Positions 1 through 5,460 of a DNA stretch of 10,370 nucleotides are shown in pieces. Within the stretch, counting starts at the first letter, position 1; every line of letters begins with the position of its first letter. Both the position numbers and the translations under genes were made by a program. The stretch comes from JBDHTO01 sp039808665 (GTDB taxonomy: Bacteria > Pseudomonadota > Alphaproteobacteria > Paracaedibacterales > JAKBAR01): NCBI GenBank assembly GCA_039808665.1, contig JBDHTO010000039.1:1-10370 (forward strand), in the 5' to 3' direction. Under the pieces are notes generated by a model that saw nothing but the letters and a program-made list of their open reading frames with translations, was not told the DNA's origin and searched no databases.

Positions 1-72
1 GTCCATCCCATGGGATGGGCTAAGAAAAATTGAAAAAGTAAAAAGGGCGATAATATGGGTTAGCATTTTCAT
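1..72 (-). CDS. N-terminus of an exported protein, partial (runs off left edge)
   Basis: On the minus strand an ATG at 72-70 opens a frame that stays open to the window edge, giving 24 residues. They begin M-K-M-L-T-H, continue with a hydrophobic stretch (IIALFTFSIFL) and end S-P-S-H-G-M-D. This has the shape of a Sec signal peptide: short basic start, hydrophobic core, then small or polar residues where signal peptidase could cut, near S-H-G. A weak GAG lies 8 nt upstream (81-83). The gene would follow fabI on the same strand, with 96 nt between the fabI stop and this start. No clear promoter or fabI terminator was seen in that gap. The mature protein lies outside the window, so its function cannot be named. 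The call rests only on the signal-peptide pattern and the open frame. Confidence 0.5.
   Translation of the reverse strand, partial: MKMLTHIIALFTFSIFLSPSHGMD
3..18. repeat. 16-bp perfect palindrome
   Basis: CCATCCCATGGGATGG reads identically on both strands and centres on an NcoI-like CATG. The flanking G1 and C20 also pair. It lies inside the open frame of the partial exported protein, over the codons for its S-P-S-H-G segment, so it may simply be a coding coincidence. No U-tract follows on the plus strand, so a terminator is not supported there. What follows on the minus strand is outside the window. Confidence 0.45.
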
Positions 73-168
73 GATACATTCTCATAAATAAGTTAAATGG
101 GAGAAGGCACAGTTAACACTAAACTATGTGATAGACAAGACTTTTTTTATCCCCTTTAGCAGATTTAA

Positions 169-969
169 TCAAATAGTACTAATATCAGGCGCATCCACAG
201 CTTTCATCCCGACAACATGATAACCGGAATCCACGTGGTGAACCTCACCCGTTACGCCCGCAGAAAGATCAGACAGAAGATACAATCCCGCACCCCCCAC
301 ATCTTCGAGAGTTGTATTACGACGCAAGGGTGAATTGTATTGATTCCACTTAAGGATATAACGAAAATCCCCAATACCAGACGCAGCAAGTGTTTTTACC
401 GGCCCCGCAGAAATCGCATTCACACGAATATTGTCCGGGCCAAGATCCACAGCAAGATATTTCACACTTGCATCCAAAGCTGCCTTTGCAACACCCATAA
501 CGTTATAGTTTGGCATCACACGTTCACCACCAAGGTAAGTCAGCGTGAGAATTGATCCACCATTTTTCATCAGTGGTGATGCGTACTTACACACCTCCAC
601 CAAGGAAAAACAGGAAATTTCCATGGTCATGGCGAAGTTCTTCTTGGATGTGTTCATGAATTTACCGGTCAGCTCATTCTTATCCGCAAAACTAATGGCA
701 TGGACGACAAAGTCGAGGTCACCCCATTTTTTCTCAATCTCTTTGAAGCAGTTCTCAACTTGTAAAGAATCTGACACGTCACAGGGAATAGTAAAATTAG
801 ACCCGACAGATTCCGCCAAAGGAATAACACGCTTTGCAAGAGCATCACCCATATAGGTAAAAGCAAGCTCTGCGCCATGTTTATGAAGTTGCTGCGTAAT
901 TCCCCACGCAAGAGAATGATCATTAGCAAGCCCCATGATAAGGCCGCGTTTACCTTGCATAAGTGACAT
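169..969 (-). CDS. fabI: Enoyl-[acyl-carrier-protein] reductase (NADH)
   Basis: FabI catalyses the last reduction of each fatty-acid elongation cycle, turning trans-2-enoyl-ACP into acyl-ACP with NADH. The 266-residue product is normal length for this SDR-superfamily enzyme. Visible family features are the N-terminal nucleotide-binding segment KGKRGLIMG-type (residues 5-14, here QGKRGLIMG) followed by ANDHSLAWG, the HAISFADKNEL segment (90-100), and catalytic Tyr145 and the Y-x6-K pair Tyr155/Lys162. The C-terminal GEVHHVDSGYH motif is also present. I chose the ATG at 969 because AGGGA (976-980) sits 6 nt before it and the protein then starts MSLMQGKRG as in relatives; an in-frame ATG at 990 has no such site. 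The residue aligned with E. coli Gly93, in the triclosan/diazaborine pocket, is Ser93. It is divergent from metN. Confidence 0.97.
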   Translation of the reverse strand: MSLMQGKRGLIMGLANDHSLAWGITQQLHKHGAELAFTYMGDALAKRVIPLAESVGSNFTIPCDVSDSLQVENCFKEIEKKWGDLDFVVHAISFADKNELTGKFMNTSKKNFAMTMEISCFSLVEVCKYASPLMKNGGSILTLTYLGGERVMPNYNVMGVAKAALDASVKYLAVDLGPDNIRVNAISAGPVKTLAASGIGDFRYILKWNQYNSPLRRNTTLEDVGGAGLYLLSDLSAGVTGEVHHVDSGYHVVGMKAVDAPDISTI

Positions 970-1005
970 AAAAGATCCCTGGTTCATCAAAAAAACTTAA
1001 CTTCA

Positions 1006-1034
1006 TTTATGCCGCGATCTTGCGTTATGTGCAA
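1006..1034 (-). promoter_or_regulatory. Candidate fabI promoter
   Basis: On the minus strand TTGCAC (1034-1029) and CATAAA (1011-1006) are separated by 17 nt. Transcription would start near 999, about 30 nt before the fabI ATG. The -35 match is only 3 of 6, so this is a position-supported guess. It overlaps the candidate metN promoter on the opposite strand, so the two divergent genes may compete for polymerase. Confidence 0.3.
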
Positions 1035-1049
1035 TGATTTCTTTATAAT
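1020..1049 (+). promoter_or_regulatory. Candidate metN promoter
   Basis: TTGCGT (1020-1025), an 18-nt spacer and a perfect TATAAT (1044-1049) lie on the plus strand. The predicted start near 1056 is about 25 nt before the ATG at 1081. This helps decide the metN start: in-frame ATGs at 1009 and 1027 lie upstream of or within the promoter and would not be on the transcript. No riboswitch-like structure fits in so short a leader. Confidence 0.45.
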
Positions 1050-1080
1050 CCAGCTGTATCAATTTTTTACCATTCTTTCC

Positions 1081-2115
1081 ATGAACGCCGTCATTTCACT
1101 CAAAAAAATAACAAAGGTTATCGGTGAATATTCTATTCTTGATGGCATCAGTTTTGATGTACCCGAAGGAAAAATCGTAGGCATCATTGGAAAAAGTGGC
1201 GCTGGAAAAACGACACTTCTCAGGTGCATCAACGGACTTGAAACCCCGTCATCTGGAGATATTTCTCTTTTTGGAAAAAATGTTGTGGGTCTGGACGAGG
1301 ACAATCGGCGCTTTTTCCAAAGGCGTATCGGCACCATCTTTCAAAGCTTTAATCTTATTTCTCGCTCTACTATTTTTGATAACGTTGCCCTACCTTTGGT
1401 ATGCAGAGGTTTTCCTAAAAAAGTTATCGAAGAAAAAGTACGGGATGTTTTAGAGCTCGTGGGCCTTGCTTCAAAAGAAGCTTCCTATCCAAGTGAGCTC
1501 AGCGGCGGTCAATGCCAACGTGTTGCTATCGCCCGCGCCCTTGTAGCTGATGTGTCTCTTTTGCTTTGCGATGAATTCACCTCCGCCCTGGATCCTGAAA
1601 CAACCCTGGACATCCTTTCCCTTTTGGCAAAACTCAATCAATCATTAAAGCTCACCATTCTTTTGATTACTCACGACATGAATGTTGTTCGAGAAATTTG
1701 TGACCATGTGATTGTTCTGGATCAAGGAAGAATCGCGGAGGAAGGGGAAATCTCTGAAATCCTTCTTAAACCCAAACATATCGTGACGAAATCTCTTGTG
1801 GGAAGCCTTTTTAAAAGAGATCTTCCCGAGCATATGCTAGAAGAGTTAAGAAACACCCCCTCCCAAAAATCCCATGTGATTTTGCGCATGATGTTTGCGG
1901 ACAAAGTTGCCTCCGTCCCCGTTATCGCCTCCCTTGTGGAGCAGTTTCATTTGCCCGTCAACATTATAGCGGGTCATCTTGATCACATACGAACAACAGC
2001 CTTTGGCCAATTGATCGTTTCATTTCCCTTTGTCCAAAATGTCTATGATGAGGTTGTTAAATATCTCGATCATCGACAAGTCGCAACCGAACTTTTGGGG
2101 TATAGAGATGTTTGA
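1081..2115 (+). CDS. metN: Methionine ABC transporter, ATP-binding protein
   Basis: MetN is the cytoplasmic ATPase of the MetNIQ methionine importer. From the ATG at 1081 the product is 344 residues, almost exactly the length of E. coli MetN. Features in order are Walker A GKSGAGKT (37-44), Q-loop Gln88, ABC signature LSGGQ (140-144, followed by CQRV), Walker B ending Asp164-Glu165 (DEFTSALD), and H-loop His198 (ITHDM). A C-terminal region from about 269 is homologous to the NIL/ACT-like regulatory domain, which in known transporters binds methionine and inhibits transport. The D-loop segment reads DEFTSALD where DEATSALD is usual. The start at 1081 is supported by a promoter just upstream, although no Shine-Dalgarno sequence precedes it. 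The gene overlaps metI by 8 nt. Specificity for methionine is inferred from the NIL domain and the MetI partner. Confidence 0.93.
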   Translation: MNAVISLKKITKVIGEYSILDGISFDVPEGKIVGIIGKSGAGKTTLLRCINGLETPSSGDISLFGKNVVGLDEDNRRFFQRRIGTIFQSFNLISRSTIFDNVALPLVCRGFPKKVIEEKVRDVLELVGLASKEASYPSELSGGQCQRVAIARALVADVSLLLCDEFTSALDPETTLDILSLLAKLNQSLKLTILLITHDMNVVREICDHVIVLDQGRIAEEGEISEILLKPKHIVTKSLVGSLFKRDLPEHMLEELRNTPSQKSHVILRMMFADKVASVPVIASLVEQFHLPVNIIAGHLDHIRTTAFGQLIVSFPFVQNVYDEVVKYLDHRQVATELLGYRDV

Positions 2116-2872
2116 ATTTTCTGGAAATGGCAACGGCGTAATAAGGCTTAGCCTCTGGACTGCCTTGATAACCCTTGCAATGTTCACATTTGAAGTCTCC
2201 ACATCCTTTTTTACGCAACTCTACAGCGCTCAGCAGTGGCATATGATTTTGAATTCAACACTTGAAACACTGTTTATGGTTTTTGTTTCTGGTTCTTTTG
2301 GTTTTATAACAGGTGTCATCATGGGAATCTTCCTTTGGAACAAAAGCCCAAATGGCCTTGCACCCTCACCTTTTACCTATCGGTTTTTAAGCCTTTTTGT
2401 GAACTCAGGAAGATCTATACCCTATATCATTTTTATGGTTCTTTTGATTCCCTTCACACGAGTTCTTGTGGGAAGCTCTATTGGAACCATAGCCGCAACA
2501 CTGCCCCTAAGCCTTGCGGCATTCTTGCTTTACACAAGACTCGCCGAAGAAACTTTTTTCACCACACCCAAGGGACTGATCGAAGCTGGAAAAGTTATGG
2601 GGGCCACACATTTTCAAATCCTTAGAAAAATTGTACTCAAAGAAGCCCTTCCTCAACTTATCGGTCACCTCACCAACCTGATGGTTATGCTTATTGGTTT
2701 TTCAGCTATGGCCGGCGCTATTGGCGGCGGTGGACTTGGTGATTTGGCTATCCGTTATGGCTACCAACGCTATGATTTAGTTTTTCTTGCACTGATTGTG
2801 GTTGTGCTTATTATCATGGTTCAAATCGTTCAATTTGTTGGAGAGTCTTTGGCACGTCGCCTTAGGCGTTAA
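2108..2872 (+). CDS. metI: Methionine ABC transporter, permease
   Basis: MetI is the inner-membrane permease that pairs with MetN. The ATG at 2108 overlaps the metN stop (ATGTTTGA) and has GGGG at 2097-2100, 7 nt upstream, so translation is probably coupled to metN. The product is 254 residues against 217 in E. coli. From about residue 50 (STLETLFMVFVSGSFGF) it aligns well with E. coli MetI, including NSGRSIPYII (99-108), IPFTRVLVG (114-122) and the EAA loop that contacts the ATPase (158-184, EAGKVMGAT through KEALP). The extra first 40 or so residues include a hydrophobic stretch at 14-30 that could be an added membrane helix or an uncleaved signal anchor. An internal ATG at residue 46 would give the usual length but has no ribosome site. 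No metQ follows; the next gene is convergent. Confidence 0.92.
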   Translation: MFEFSGNGNGVIRLSLWTALITLAMFTFEVSTSFFTQLYSAQQWHMILNSTLETLFMVFVSGSFGFITGVIMGIFLWNKSPNGLAPSPFTYRFLSLFVNSGRSIPYIIFMVLLIPFTRVLVGSSIGTIAATLPLSLAAFLLYTRLAEETFFTTPKGLIEAGKVMGATHFQILRKIVLKEALPQLIGHLTNLMVMLIGFSAMAGAIGGGGLGDLAIRYGYQRYDLVFLALIVVVLIIMVQIVQFVGESLARRLRR

Positions 2873-3612
2873 CGGAAACTATTCATCAAGCTTCCGCAGA
2901 GTAAGTACCAACCGTCTACAAGCACAAAGAAAATTACCTTAAAGGGTAGAGATATCATCACAGGCGGCAACATCATCATACCCATGGCCATCAAAATAGA
3001 GGCCACCACGATATCAATGACAAGAAACGGCAAAAAAATCATAAATCCAATTTCAAAAGCACGACGTAGTTCGCTGATGATAAAAGCCGGCACCACAACA
3101 TGATAGGGAAGCGCTTCGGGAGTTTTCACGTCATTAAGTTTTGCAATATCCATAAAAAGTTTAAGGTCCTTTTCACGGAGATTTTTTAACATAAACCCAC
3201 GCAAAGGATTCATAGTTTTTTCAAAGGCCTCTTTCTCATCAATTTTTTGCTCAATCAAGGGATGTAGACCATCGTTATAGGATTTTTCTAAGGTGGGCGA
3301 CATGATGAAAATCGTGAGGAAAAGTGCAAGACTGGCAAGGACAATATTGGGGGGAGATTGCTGCAAACCAATCGCATTTCTAAGGAAGGAAAAAACAATC
3401 ACAATACGCGTAAAAGACGTCACCATAATTACAATGGATGGCGCCAGACTCAGAACCGTAAAACCAATCAAGAGTTGGATGAGCCGACCTGTCATCCCTC
3501 CTTTCGGATCGGAAAAGTCCAAAGTCAACGATTCCGCAGCAACATCCGTTGCCACAAACAGAATGGCCGCAAGAAAAATAAAACTAAGCAGCTTTTTGAA
3601 GTTGTTTTTCAC
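2869..3612 (-). CDS. fliP: Flagellar export-gate protein FliP
   Basis: FliP is a core protein of the flagellar type III export gate, forming the FliPQR channel in the inner membrane. I place the start at GTG 3612: GGAG (3619-3622) lies 6 nt before it and the 247-residue product then begins MKNNFKKLLSFIF, a proper cleavable signal peptide as expected for FliP, with a likely cut near Ala26. An in-frame TTG at 3636 would add eight residues and has less support. Hallmarks are MVTSFTRIVIVFSFLRNAIG (63-82), the QQSPPN segment (84-89) and the C-terminal PFLVIDIVVASILMAMGMMM (195-214) with LPPVMISLPFK. The gene overlaps the end of fliO by 29 nt. Its stop codon overlaps the convergent metI stop, so no intergenic terminator exists. 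The usual partners fliQ and fliR are not adjacent. Confidence 0.96.
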   Translation of the reverse strand: MKNNFKKLLSFIFLAAILFVATDVAAESLTLDFSDPKGGMTGRLIQLLIGFTVLSLAPSIVIMVTSFTRIVIVFSFLRNAIGLQQSPPNIVLASLALFLTIFIMSPTLEKSYNDGLHPLIEQKIDEKEAFEKTMNPLRGFMLKNLREKDLKLFMDIAKLNDVKTPEALPYHVVVPAFIISELRRAFEIGFMIFLPFLVIDIVVASILMAMGMMMLPPVMISLPFKVIFFVLVDGWYLLCGSLMNSFR

Positions 3613-3859
3613 GACTTTCTCCAGGTTTAAGATCAATCATGTGCTCACCCTGCGCACCAAGCAAAAGCATATACTCTTGACCTTTATACTCAATCACACA
3701 CACACGTCGTTTAGCATCGAGAAAAAGATTTTCTTTAATTTTGATATTCGACGATACCTGATATTTTTTTTGAACATATTTGAGCGCATACACAACAGCA
3801 CCAAACAAAAGAAGCGTCCCTACAAGGGCGATAAGGGTATAAGCAAAATCAAACATCAT
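3584..3859 (-). CDS. fliO: Flagellar biosynthesis protein FliO
   Basis: FliO is a small membrane protein that helps assemble the FliP ring in known flagellar systems. The 91-residue product has a short N-terminus, one membrane helix (about 8-27) and a basic juxtamembrane region. A cytoplasmic domain follows with the family motif LDAKRRVCVIEYKGQEYMLL (47-66) leading to LLG. Length and layout fit small alphaproteobacterial FliO proteins. The start ATG at 3859 overlaps the stop of the upstream small gene as ATGA (3856-3859). A second ATG at 3856 would also serve. No separate ribosome site is evident, so translation is probably coupled. It lies directly before fliP, the usual FliO-FliP order. Confidence 0.88.
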   Translation of the reverse strand: MMFDFAYTLIALVGTLLLFGAVVYALKYVQKKYQVSSNIKIKENLFLDAKRRVCVIEYKGQEYMLLLGAQGEHMIDLKPGESREKQLQKAA

Positions 3860-4155
3860 TTTTTAAACTGACCATAAGCGAGAGAGGCTTGTTTGTGTGT
3901 TTTTTTATCCTGCAAATCAACCTGTAGCAAAGACGCTTCTTTTTGAACTTCTTCTAGATGATCCTTAAGGAAGTTTTGAAAATTCACCAAAAGCGGCATA
4001 AGGGGTGTACGTTCACTCTCTCTCAGCTCCAGGGTTTGACGCAATAACACCTCAAGACGATCTTGAAGAGCTGGAAAATCCTTGTCCCTATCCGGGATAT
4101 TTCTGAAGTCAGCCTCAAGAGCCTCTAAGGATTTTTTAAGTTCATCTACGGTCAT
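3856..4155 (-). CDS. Small coiled-coil protein upstream of fliO, possible FlgN/FliT-like chaperone
   Basis: I cannot name this 99-residue protein with certainty. It is soluble, highly charged and almost wholly helical in appearance: heptad-like leucines run through the LKKSLEALEADF region (5-16), then DRLEVLLRQTLELRE and LLVNFQNFLKDHLEEVQKEASLL. It ends with a short basic tail containing A-Y-G-Q-F. Small helical proteins of this sort within flagellar operons are often export chaperones of the FlgN/FliT type, and a late AYG-like tail occurs in some FlgN-like proteins. That link is inference. The start at ATG 4155 is decided by a strong GGAGG (4163-4167) 7 nt upstream; an in-frame ATG at 4179 precedes that site. 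Its stop overlaps the fliO start, tying its expression to the export-gate genes. Confidence 0.72.
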   Translation of the reverse strand: MTVDELKKSLEALEADFRNIPDRDKDFPALQDRLEVLLRQTLELRESERTPLMPLLVNFQNFLKDHLEEVQKEASLLQVDLQDKKTHKQASLAYGQFKK

Positions 4156-4162
4156 TTCAATG

Positions 4163-4167
4163 CCTCC
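4163..4167 (-). promoter_or_regulatory. Strong ribosome binding site deciding the small flagellar gene start
   Basis: GGAGG on the minus strand lies 7 nt before ATG 4155. It is the best Shine-Dalgarno sequence in the window and fixes the 99-residue form of the protein. As the first gene of the coupled small-protein/fliO/fliP cluster, it may set the translation level for all three. Confidence 0.7.
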
Positions 4168-4240
4168 ATTCCTATGCATAAGAAAAGCCTAGCAAGGATG
4201 CACCTTTTGGAAAAGGGGGGTTGTAAAAAGGGAGTATTTC

Positions 4241-4269
4241 TTGATTTTTTGTTCTTTTTCCTTTATGAA
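4241..4269 (+). promoter_or_regulatory. Candidate promoter of the tatABC-serS-surE-nlpD operon
   Basis: TTGATT (4241-4246) and TATGAA (4264-4269) are spaced by 17 nt, each matching the sigma-70 consensus at 4 of 6 positions. Transcription would begin near 4277, about 30 nt before the tatA ATG. It lies in the roughly 150-nt divergent region between tatA and the minus-strand flagellar cluster. No convincing promoter was found for the flagellar side. Confidence 0.4.
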
Positions 4270-4306
4270 TCTATTGTGGCTTTATTTTATATACGCGGAG
4301 TTAATC

Positions 4307-4465
4307 ATGGGCATGAGCATGGGCCATATGGCACTTCTTCTTCTTATTGTGCTGGTCATTTTTGGCGCAGGCAAAATTCCCCAGATCATGGGCGATGTTG
4401 CAAAAGGTCTTAAAGCCTTTAAAGAAGGCATGAAAGATGGTGAAAAAGGACAATTCAAGGAATAA
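4307..4465 (+). CDS. tatA: Twin-arginine translocase subunit TatA (short form)
   Basis: TatA is the pore-forming or membrane-weakening subunit of the Tat pathway, which exports folded proteins bearing twin-arginine signals. The 52-residue product begins MGMSMGHMALLLLIVLVIFG: one membrane helix at about 7-19, then the Phe19-Gly20 hinge typical of TatA and an amphipathic helix (KIPQIMGDVAKGLKAFKEGM, 23-42). Only a short charged tail follows. The start is set by GGAG (4297-4300) 6 nt before ATG 4307. At 52 residues it is much shorter than E. coli TatA (89); the loss is all in the dispensable C-terminal tail. First gene of the tat operon, separated from tatB by 3 nt. Confidence 0.93.
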   Translation: MGMSMGHMALLLLIVLVIFGAGKIPQIMGDVAKGLKAFKEGMKDGEKGQFKE

Positions 4466-4468
4466 GTC

Positions 4469-4663
4469 ATGCTTGATTTCGCATGGTCAGAATTTCTTAT
4501 TGTCGCCCTTGTTGCCCTGGTGTTTTTAGGGCCGAAGGAGCTTATCCTTATTTTTAAAAACCTGGGAAAATGGGCCGGCAAGTTAAAAGCTATGCAACGG
4601 GCATTTATGGATCAAGTCAACCAGGCCTCGCTTGAGATCGATGATGACAACAAAAAATCTTAA
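4469..4663 (+). CDS. tatB: Sec-independent translocase subunit TatB (minimal form)
   Basis: TatB forms the receptor complex with TatC that recognises twin-arginine signal peptides. The 64-residue product has Glu8 in the membrane helix (WSEFLIVALVALVFLGPKEL, 6-25), the Gly21-Pro22 hinge and a basic amphipathic helix (about 24-48). These are the TatB hallmarks that separate it from TatA. It lacks the long C-terminal cytoplasmic tail that brings most TatB proteins above 100 residues. An AAGGA overlapping the end of tatA lies 7 nt before the start. Its 3' end overlaps tatC by 20 nt in another frame, which suggests the short length is natural rather than a sequencing break. Confidence 0.92.
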   Translation: MLDFAWSEFLIVALVALVFLGPKELILIFKNLGKWAGKLKAMQRAFMDQVNQASLEIDDDNKKS

Positions 4664-5435
4664 AATCGTTCAAAACGACAACGATCCTTCTGCACCAGAG
4701 ACGGATACTCCACAACCTCTTATCCTGCATCTTATTGAACTAAGAAAACGCCTTATCTACTGCGCAATTTTTTTCTTCGCTTTTTTTGCAGTGGCTTATG
4801 TTTATTCCGCTGAAATTTTTGAATTTTTAGTGGCCCCCCTTACAGATCTTTTGAGGGGCCAGGACCGAAGACTCATCTACACCGGCCTCACTGAGGCTTT
4901 TTTGACCTACCTCAAGGTTGCTTTATTTACAGCCTTTTGCGCATCTTTCCCTTTGATCGCCACACAAATCTGGGCCTTTGTTTCACCGGGTCTTTTCAAA
5001 GCAGAAAAGAAAGTCCTCCTCCCCTTTTTGCTCCTCACACCCATTCTATTCTTTGTGGGCGCAGCCTTTGCCTATTATTACGTTTTCCCTAATGCCTATG
5101 CATTTTTCCTCAGCTTTGAATCACCCGCCACAGAAACCATGCTCGCCGTTCAACTTGAGGCCAAAGTTAACGAATATCTTTCCTTCGTCATGCGCTTGAT
5201 CCTTTCCTTTGGAGTTTGTTTTGAAATGCCTGTTCTCCTCGGTCTTCTGGGAAAATCTGGGTTTGTCTCTTCAAAAGGGCTCATAGCCAAATGGCGCATC
5301 GCCGTTGTTCTCATCACAGCCCTTGCAGCGATCATCACCCCTCCAGATGTTTTTAGCATGGTCGCGCTTGCCCTCCCCCTGATTGCTCTTTATGGCGTCT
5401 CTATAATTATGGTAAGGTTGCTTGAACAAAAATAA
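4644..5435 (+). CDS. tatC: Sec-independent translocase subunit TatC
   Basis: TatC is the polytopic core of the Tat receptor. The product (263 residues from ATG 4644) has a cytoplasmic N-terminus, the HLIELRKRL motif (29-37) and six expected membrane segments. Residues matching key E. coli positions are Phe112 and Glu121 (E. coli Phe94, Glu103) in WAFVSPGLFKAE, Glu194 in FGVCFEMPV, and Asp235 in TPPDVFS. Start choice is uncertain: adjacent ATGs at 4641 and 4644 both lie inside tatB. GAG at 4634-4636 is 7 nt before 4644, which I prefer; a TTG at 4632 is unlikely. The overlap with tatB implies translational coupling. It ends 25 nt before serS. Confidence 0.96.
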   Translation: MTTKNLKIVQNDNDPSAPETDTPQPLILHLIELRKRLIYCAIFFFAFFAVAYVYSAEIFEFLVAPLTDLLRGQDRRLIYTGLTEAFLTYLKVALFTAFCASFPLIATQIWAFVSPGLFKAEKKVLLPFLLLTPILFFVGAAFAYYYVFPNAYAFFLSFESPATETMLAVQLEAKVNEYLSFVMRLILSFGVCFEMPVLLGLLGKSGFVSSKGLIAKWRIAVVLITALAAIITPPDVFSMVALALPLIALYGVSIIMVRLLEQK

Positions 5436-5460
5436 GAAAACATCCTAAACAGACACGTCC

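Noticed and set aside
2..91. Plus-strand open frame from the left edge ending at a TAA near position 91
   Set aside because: It has no recognisable family motif, and the opposite strand offers a better explanation with a signal-peptide start.
3293..3871. Plus-strand open frame of 192 codons across fliP and fliO
   Set aside because: It is entirely antisense to two well-supported flagellar genes, has no motif, and its composition is that of a reverse-strand shadow.
4170..4215. Possible sigma-54 (-24/-12) promoter for the minus-strand flagellar cluster, GGTGCATCCTTGC
   Set aside because: The spacing between GG and GC is 9 nt rather than the required 10, and the -24 element lacks the full TGGCAC match.
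4203..4216. CCTTTT-GG-AAAAGG inverted repeat upstream of tatA
   Set aside because: The centre is too short for a full stem and no U-tract follows on either strand, so neither a terminator nor an operator is supported.
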